A stretch of 11,192 bases of DNA. It comes from an uncultured Phycisphaerae bacterium (GTDB taxonomy: Bacteria > Planctomycetota > Phycisphaerae > Sedimentisphaerales > Anaerohalosphaeraceae). Below, piece by piece: positions 7,214 to 11,192 of this stretch. The stretch lies in NCBI GenBank assembly GCA_937995495.1, contig CALKKA010000146.1, forward strand, positions 1 to 11,192, written 5' to 3'. The translations under genes were made by a program, and so were the position numbers. Position 1 is the stretch's first letter. Each line of letters begins with the position of its first letter. The notes under the pieces were generated by a model. It was given only the letters and a program-made list of their open reading frames with translations. It did no database searches and had not been told where the DNA came from.

Positions 7214-7228
7214 AATTCTTGGAGAATT
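7214..7228 (+). promoter_or_regulatory. Small hairpin over the ribosome-binding site of the PilP/GspC-like gene
   Basis: AATTCT-TGG-AGAATT is a perfect 6-bp inverted repeat with a 3-base loop. It contains the GGAGA Shine-Dalgarno sequence of the gene that starts at 7232. The stem is mostly A-U, so it would be weak at ordinary temperatures, but it could modulate ribosome access. This may be chance. Confidence 0.3.
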
Positions 7229-7231
7229 GTT

Positions 7232-7870
7232 ATGTTATCTTACTTAAAAGACGGAAACCAACTGCCTGCGTCATCTGACATGCCAGATAGCGATCAAGCA
7301 GCAAGCAGCACAGAAGATTATTTGACTGTTTCAAACAATAGCCAGAAAGTCCGCAAAAGCACCACGGCCGTTGCAGTCTTGTTTGCCATCGGCGCTCTTG
7401 GGCTCTGGCTGATGGTCAAAAAAACGACCCCTGCTGCGGCAAATGCCGAACCCAGCCAAAATCAGGTTCAGCTCGAAACCGCGTTGGCTCAGTTAGACAG
7501 CATGAAGGCCGAGATGGATTCTCAGATGAACTCTGTCTCGGGGCGATTCTATCAGTTTAACAATGTTGACCAAGTGGAGGTTGAGGAACTGAAAAAGAAC
7601 CCCTTTATTAGAGGGGAAATGGGGGGGGGCTCTGGGACAAGTGGCGCGGGAGACCAGCGCCTGGAACAAATCCAGCAAGAGGCACAGATCCTCTCAATGA
7701 ACCTGGAACTGTGGAGTATTACGGCGACCCCCAAGGGAATCTGCTGCATGATCGACGATAAAGTACTGTACCAGGGTGACACCTACAGAAATATGACCGT
7801 AAAATCTATCACGGAAAAGATCGTCACGCTGGAATACAAAGGAACTGATGTTGAATTGAAGATGGACTAA
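7232..7870 (+). CDS. PilP/GspC-like pilus assembly protein with a poly-G tract
   Basis: A 212-residue bitopic protein in the slot where pilP normally sits. A 43-residue Ser/Asp-rich cytoplasmic tail precedes a membrane helix at about 44-62. A helical, Gln-rich periplasmic stretch follows, then a Gly/Ser hinge at 130-140. The C-terminal beta-domain (about 156-212, 'ITATPKGICCMIDDKVLYQGD' ... 'VTLEYKGTDVEL') resembles the PilP/GspC homology region that contacts the secretin. True PilP is a lipoprotein; this one has no lipobox, so it is more GspC-like in its anchoring. Function is assigned by position and a weak motif. The hinge is encoded by nine consecutive G residues (7621-7629); a one-base slip would truncate the protein before the C-terminal domain. 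GGAGA lies about 7 bases before the ATG. The stop overlaps the pilB start (TAATG). Confidence 0.75.
   Translation: MLSYLKDGNQLPASSDMPDSDQAASSTEDYLTVSNNSQKVRKSTTAVAVLFAIGALGLWLMVKKTTPAAANAEPSQNQVQLETALAQLDSMKAEMDSQMNSVSGRFYQFNNVDQVEVEELKKNPFIRGEMGGGSGTSGAGDQRLEQIQQEAQILSMNLELWSITATPKGICCMIDDKVLYQGDTYRNMTVKSITEKIVTLEYKGTDVELKMD
7621..7629 (+). repeat. Homopolymeric G9 tract inside a pilus gene
   Basis: Nine consecutive G residues encode part of Met-Gly-Gly-Gly (residues 130-133) of the PilP/GspC-like protein. With nine bases the frame is open to 7870. With eight, the frame meets TGA at 7698-7700; with ten, TAA at 7759-7761. No comparable tract was noticed in the neighbouring genes. Confidence 0.95.
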
Positions 7871-9738
7871 TGAAACGACTATTCGGGAAAAAGACAGAGT
7901 GTCCGCAGGCAGATTATTCTGCAGTATTGGATTTGGACGCCGGGCAAACGGACCTTACGCCGGGACTGCAGAACTTATACAGCCCCCAGGCCACAACCCA
8001 AACTCGTATTCGTGATATTGCCGATGTTCTTCTTGAAGATGAACTGCTTTCAGATGAGCAGATGGAAACAATCCGAAACCAACAGCGAGAAAAGGGTGCG
8101 GACATTGAGTCTCTACTGACGGGACAGGGGTTTGACACCGAACTGCTTCTCCGGGCCAAGGCCAAATTATACGGATATGAGTTCAGAACGATCACACCTG
8201 AACAAATTGAGCGCAAAGCGTTTTCGCTGATGGATATCAAAACCATTCGCGAGAGCAAGGTGATGCCAATTAAGACCACTGAAGACGGTGCTTTATTGGT
8301 AGCCACGACACAGCCCTCGAATGTCTTCGCGATTGACGATGTGAAGCGGCAAACCGGCATGCCAGTTGATGTCGTGGTCTGTGTCATTGAAGATATCGAG
8401 GCTGCGTGCGAAGAATTTAATGACAGTAAATTCGACTACAATGTTGATGATCTCATGACTGAGATGGACGATATTGAGTTGATACAGGACGACGAGGAGG
8501 ATATTGAAGACCTCGAAAAGAGTGCTGGCGAATCTCCCGTCATTAAGTTTGTGAACTTCCTGTTGAGCAATGCCCTCCATGAAGGCGCCAGCGATATTCA
8601 CATTGAACCCAAAGAAAAATTCACTAAGATTCGCTATCGAATCGATGGTATTTTATTCGATACCAAACAGGCACCTTCCAAGATGCATGCAGCCATCGTT
8701 TCCCGTATTAAGATCATGTCGAATCTGGATATCTCCGAGCGGCGTATCCCTCAGGACGGCAAGATCGCCGTCATCATGGGCGGTCGAGGCGTGGACCTGC
8801 GTATCTCGGTATTACCCACCAGTCATGGTGAAAAAGTCGTGATTCGGTTGCTGGACAGCAAGAGTATTATGATCGGCCTGGAAGATTCGGGTATGCAACC
8901 GCGCATTCTCGGCGCCTTTCAGGAGCAGATCGCTCAACCCAACGGCATCCTGCTGGTAACCGGCCCCACCGGTTCTGGTAAAAGTACAACACTCTATTCG
9001 GCGCTGGCCCAAATGGACAGCGACCGCTTGAATGTTTCAACGGTAGAAGATCCTGTTGAGTATAATCTTGAATTCTGCAATCAGGTTCAGGTCAACGAAA
9101 AAGCCGGCCTGACTTTCGCCGGCTCACTGCGATCGCTGCTCAGACAGGACCCGGATATTATTATGATCGGTGAAATCCGTGACCAAGAAACCTCGCGGAT
9201 TGCTGTTCAAGCCGCTCTGACGGGACATCTAGTTTTATCCACGTTGCATACCAACGACGCCCCGGGCAGTGTCTCACGACTGGTGAACATCGGCATTGAG
9301 CCATATTTGATCGCCGCGTCTCTGAACGGCATTCTCGCTCAACGGCTGGTCCGCCGGATTTGTACAAACTGTAAGGAACCCTTTACGGCACCGGATAACC
9401 TGCGTAAATATCTGGATCGGGCAGAGATCGATCCACATAATCTGATGCACGGTGCGGGTTGCGACCAGTGTCGTGACAGCGGGTATGCCGGTCGTTGCGG
9501 TATTCATGAGTTGCTGGTCATCGATGAGGAATTCCGCCAGATTATTAACACGGACTCATCGGTCAATAGTATGCGCAGCGCCTTTCGCAGGAGCGGCTGG
9601 CCAAACCTTTTTGAAGACGGATTGCTGAAGGTCAAAGACGGCCTGACAACTATCGAAGAGATTTTGCGTGTTGCCGAAGTAGCCGATGCGGCCGACGACG
9701 ACACACCCCAAGAAACCCACGACCAGGGATGTAACTAA
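7870..9738 (+). CDS. pilB: Type IV pilus extension ATPase PilB (GspE family)
   Basis: A 622-residue secretion ATPase. Residues about 45-190 form a GspE N-terminal (MshEN-like) region with two imperfect repeats. A strongly acidic linker at about 193-217 is followed by the N2 domain ('ASDIHIEPKEKFTKIRYRIDG'). The motor domain has Walker A GPTGSGKST (365-373, catalytic Lys371), an Asp box (STVEDPVEY), Walker B 'DPDIIMIGEIRD' and a His box 'LTGHLVLSTLHTND'. A zinc-binding CTNC (498, 501) and CDQC (531, 534) pair follows, as usual in PilB/GspE. It hydrolyses ATP on the cytoplasmic face to drive pilin polymerisation through PilC. Its company with pilM, pilN, pilO and pilT favours PilB over a type II secretion GspE. 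The ATG shares a base with the preceding stop and lacks a strong Shine-Dalgarno site, so translation is probably coupled. Confidence 0.93.
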   Translation: MKRLFGKKTECPQADYSAVLDLDAGQTDLTPGLQNLYSPQATTQTRIRDIADVLLEDELLSDEQMETIRNQQREKGADIESLLTGQGFDTELLLRAKAKLYGYEFRTITPEQIERKAFSLMDIKTIRESKVMPIKTTEDGALLVATTQPSNVFAIDDVKRQTGMPVDVVVCVIEDIEAACEEFNDSKFDYNVDDLMTEMDDIELIQDDEEDIEDLEKSAGESPVIKFVNFLLSNALHEGASDIHIEPKEKFTKIRYRIDGILFDTKQAPSKMHAAIVSRIKIMSNLDISERRIPQDGKIAVIMGGRGVDLRISVLPTSHGEKVVIRLLDSKSIMIGLEDSGMQPRILGAFQEQIAQPNGILLVTGPTGSGKSTTLYSALAQMDSDRLNVSTVEDPVEYNLEFCNQVQVNEKAGLTFAGSLRSLLRQDPDIIMIGEIRDQETSRIAVQAALTGHLVLSTLHTNDAPGSVSRLVNIGIEPYLIAASLNGILAQRLVRRICTNCKEPFTAPDNLRKYLDRAEIDPHNLMHGAGCDQCRDSGYAGRCGIHELLVIDEEFRQIINTDSSVNSMRSAFRRSGWPNLFEDGLLKVKDGLTTIEEILRVAEVADAADDDTPQETHDQGCN

Positions 9739-9774
9739 AAATTAAAACCGGAAAAGGTCCGATTTGGGAGCATA

Positions 9775-10860
9775 ATGATGATTGACATAAAACAAATGCT
9801 GGCCACGGCCATTAAAAACGGAGCATCTGATGTTCACATTAACATCGAAATGCCTCCCATCATGCGTATTAACACCGAGTTACTTATGATGGATCTACCT
9901 GAGGTCTCCAATGATGAGGCGGGGAAAATGATCCTTGAGATGATCGGCGAAGATAAGTTCAAAAAGTTCCTTGAACAACGGGACTGGGACTTTTCAACAA
10001 TGATCAATGATGGAAGCCGATTTCGTGTGAATGCACATTTCCAGAAGGAATCGTTTGCGCTTTCATTTCGTGCCATTTCCAACCATATCCCTGATATTCA
10101 AGAACTGCACTTGCCCGATGTCGTCAAAGAACTGACAGACCTGCCTCGCGGTCTGGTTGTTGTAACCGGGCATACGGGCTCTGGTAAAAGTACCACACTG
10201 GCGTCAATGGTCGATGTCATCAACCAGAAGTGTCGCAAACGCGTTATCACGCTGGAAGATCCCGTTGAGTATCTCATGGAAAACAAGTCCTGTATGATCG
10301 AACAGCGTGAAATGGGATCAGACTGCACCACATTTTCTTCCGGTCTTCGTCATGCCTTGCGTCAGGACCCCGACATCATTCTCGTGGGTGAAATGCGTGA
10401 CCTGGAAACCACCAGTTCGACGATTACCGCCGCCGAAACCGGCCACCTGGTCTTCTCAACACTGCATACGGTTAATGCTTCTCAGACCGTTGAACGTATT
10501 ATCGATATTTATCCCGCCAGCCAGCAGAACCAGATTCGGGCCATGTTGTCGAATACCCTGCAGGCGGTGATTTCACAAACCCTGTTCCGTCGTGTGGATC
10601 AGCCTGGGATGGTACCCTGCTGTGAAATTCTGTTGTGTACCTCGGCGGTTCGTAACTGCATCCGCGAAAATCGTATTTTCGAAATCCCCAATATTATCGA
10701 GACCTCACGGCGGCTGGGAATGCAGACGATGGATCACAGTATCCAGCAAAATTATATGAAGGGTTTTCTGGATCGCGAAGAAGCGATCGTTCGTTCCAGC
10801 AACCCCGGAAAAATGGAAAAACTTCTGCCCGCAAACTTGCAGGCTGTAGCCGTTGAATAG
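9775..10860 (+). CDS. pilT: Type IV pilus retraction ATPase PilT
   Basis: A 361-residue hexameric ATPase, near the usual PilT length of about 345-370. The N-terminal 'GASDVHINIEMPPIMRIN' is the PilT PAS-like start. Walker A is GHTGSGKST (132-140, Lys138), with His where Pro is common. It also has an Asp box 'ITLEDPVEY', Walker B 'QDPDIILVGEMRD' and a His box 'ETGHLVFSTLHT'. The C-terminal 'SAVRNCIRENRIFEIPNII' is the AIRNLIRE retraction motif, followed by 'RRLGMQTMDHSI'. There is no zinc CxxC pair, unlike PilB. It depolymerises the pilus for twitching or retraction. Two tandem ATGs (9775 and 9778) follow a GGGAG site; the second gives the better spacing of 7 bases, so the protein may be one residue shorter. 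It lies 36 bases after pilB and 23 before pilC. Confidence 0.94.
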   Translation: MMIDIKQMLATAIKNGASDVHINIEMPPIMRINTELLMMDLPEVSNDEAGKMILEMIGEDKFKKFLEQRDWDFSTMINDGSRFRVNAHFQKESFALSFRAISNHIPDIQELHLPDVVKELTDLPRGLVVVTGHTGSGKSTTLASMVDVINQKCRKRVITLEDPVEYLMENKSCMIEQREMGSDCTTFSSGLRHALRQDPDIILVGEMRDLETTSSTITAAETGHLVFSTLHTVNASQTVERIIDIYPASQQNQIRAMLSNTLQAVISQTLFRRVDQPGMVPCCEILLCTSAVRNCIRENRIFEIPNIIETSRRLGMQTMDHSIQQNYMKGFLDREEAIVRSSNPGKMEKLLPANLQAVAVE

Positions 10861-10883
10861 ATTTAACCCAATGGAGCCAATTG

Positions 10884-11192
10884 ATGTCACTATTAGATAA
10901 ACTTAAATCACAAGACACCGCACCCAAAGCCGAACAACGAAGCCACCATGCTGCTGCAGCCATTTCGTCTACAACAACCGGCAAAGCAGCAAAGGATGGA
11001 TTTCGGGTTGAATTCGGTCCCAGCCGAAAAGATATTTTGAATTTCACCAATCAGCTGGCTGTGATGATCCGCGCCGGCATTAGCCTACAGGACTCGCTGG
11101 AGTCAGTCGGCAGCCAAATCGAGAAAGAAAAATTCCGCTATGTCGTGCTGGATCTAAAAGCACGCATTGAAGCGGGACAGAGTTTTTCTCAG
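10884..11192 (+). CDS. pilC: Type IV pilus inner-membrane platform protein PilC (GspF family), N-terminal part
   Basis: Partial gene: 103 codons to the right edge without a stop. After a Lys/Gln/Ala-rich tail of about 45 residues, the sequence 'LNFTNQLAVMIRAGISLQDSLESVGSQI' matches the start of a T2SSF domain ('FTRQLATLLxAGLPL'). The domain continues with 'LKARIEAGQSFS', typical of the first cytoplasmic helical domain of PilC/GspF. The protein would sit in the inner membrane and couple PilB and PilT action to pilin insertion and removal. GGAG lies 7 bases before the ATG. An earlier ATG at 10871 is out of frame and stops after nine codons. It follows pilT by 23 bases, as usual for pilB-pilT-pilC. 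Confidence 0.9.
   Translation, partial: MSLLDKLKSQDTAPKAEQRSHHAAAAISSTTTGKAAKDGFRVEFGPSRKDILNFTNQLAVMIRAGISLQDSLESVGSQIEKEKFRYVVLDLKARIEAGQSFSQ

Noticed and set aside
7914..8387. A 157-codon minus-strand reading frame inside pilB
   Set aside because: Ser/Arg-rich shadow of the pilB N-terminal region; pilB continuity is certain.
7870..9738. Type II secretion GspE instead of PilB
   Set aside because: The family is shared, but the neighbours pilM, pilN, pilO, pilT and pilC indicate a type IV pilus.

Overview
The window comes from a Gram-negative (diderm) bacterium. It encodes an exported beta-barrel protein, a lipoprotein with a lipobox, and a type IV pilus (T4P) inner-membrane assembly machine. 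Base composition is roughly balanced. A DUF481 barrel with an N-terminal 'LKxGDxxxGxI' strand-rich segment, SpoIIE/STAS-type signalling and a divergent pilMNO set would fit a PVC-group bacterium, for example Planctomycetota/Phycisphaerae. That placement is a low-confidence impression, not something the sequence proves.

Left block (1 to about 4203, all minus strand). Four tightly spaced genes (gaps of about 2 to 25 bases) look like one operon. In transcription order they are: a coiled-coil lipoprotein of unknown function with an extra C-terminal membrane segment; a DUF481 outer-membrane beta-barrel protein; a STAS anti-sigma-factor-antagonist protein; and a dCache-HAMP membrane receptor cut by the left window edge. 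The STAS neighbour suggests that the receptor's missing output domain is an RsbU/SpoIIE-type PP2C phosphatase. If so, this is an envelope-linked partner-switching pathway.

Centre (4204 to 4953). A non-coding divergent control region of about 750 bases lies between the two operons. It holds a possible sigma70-type promoter in each direction, a 9-bp perfect inverted repeat that overlaps the leftward -35 box, and a separate operator-like palindrome upstream of the rightward promoter.

Right block (4954 to the right edge, plus strand). This is a T4P operon in the order pilM, pilN, pilO, a PilP/GspC-like gene, pilB, pilT and the start of pilC. PilM-PilN-PilO and the PilP-like protein would form the alignment complex. 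PilB drives extension and PilT retraction, and PilC is the platform protein. No pilin, prepilin peptidase or PilQ secretin is visible, so these must lie elsewhere. The most striking local feature is a run of nine G residues inside the PilP/GspC-like gene. A one-base slip either way would truncate the protein just before its conserved C-terminal domain, and the next gene (pilB) overlaps it by TAATG. This is a candidate phase-variation switch for the pilus operon.

No rRNA, tRNA, CRISPR array, insertion sequence or intrinsic terminator was recognised. Both operons run off the window, so terminators are not expected inside it.
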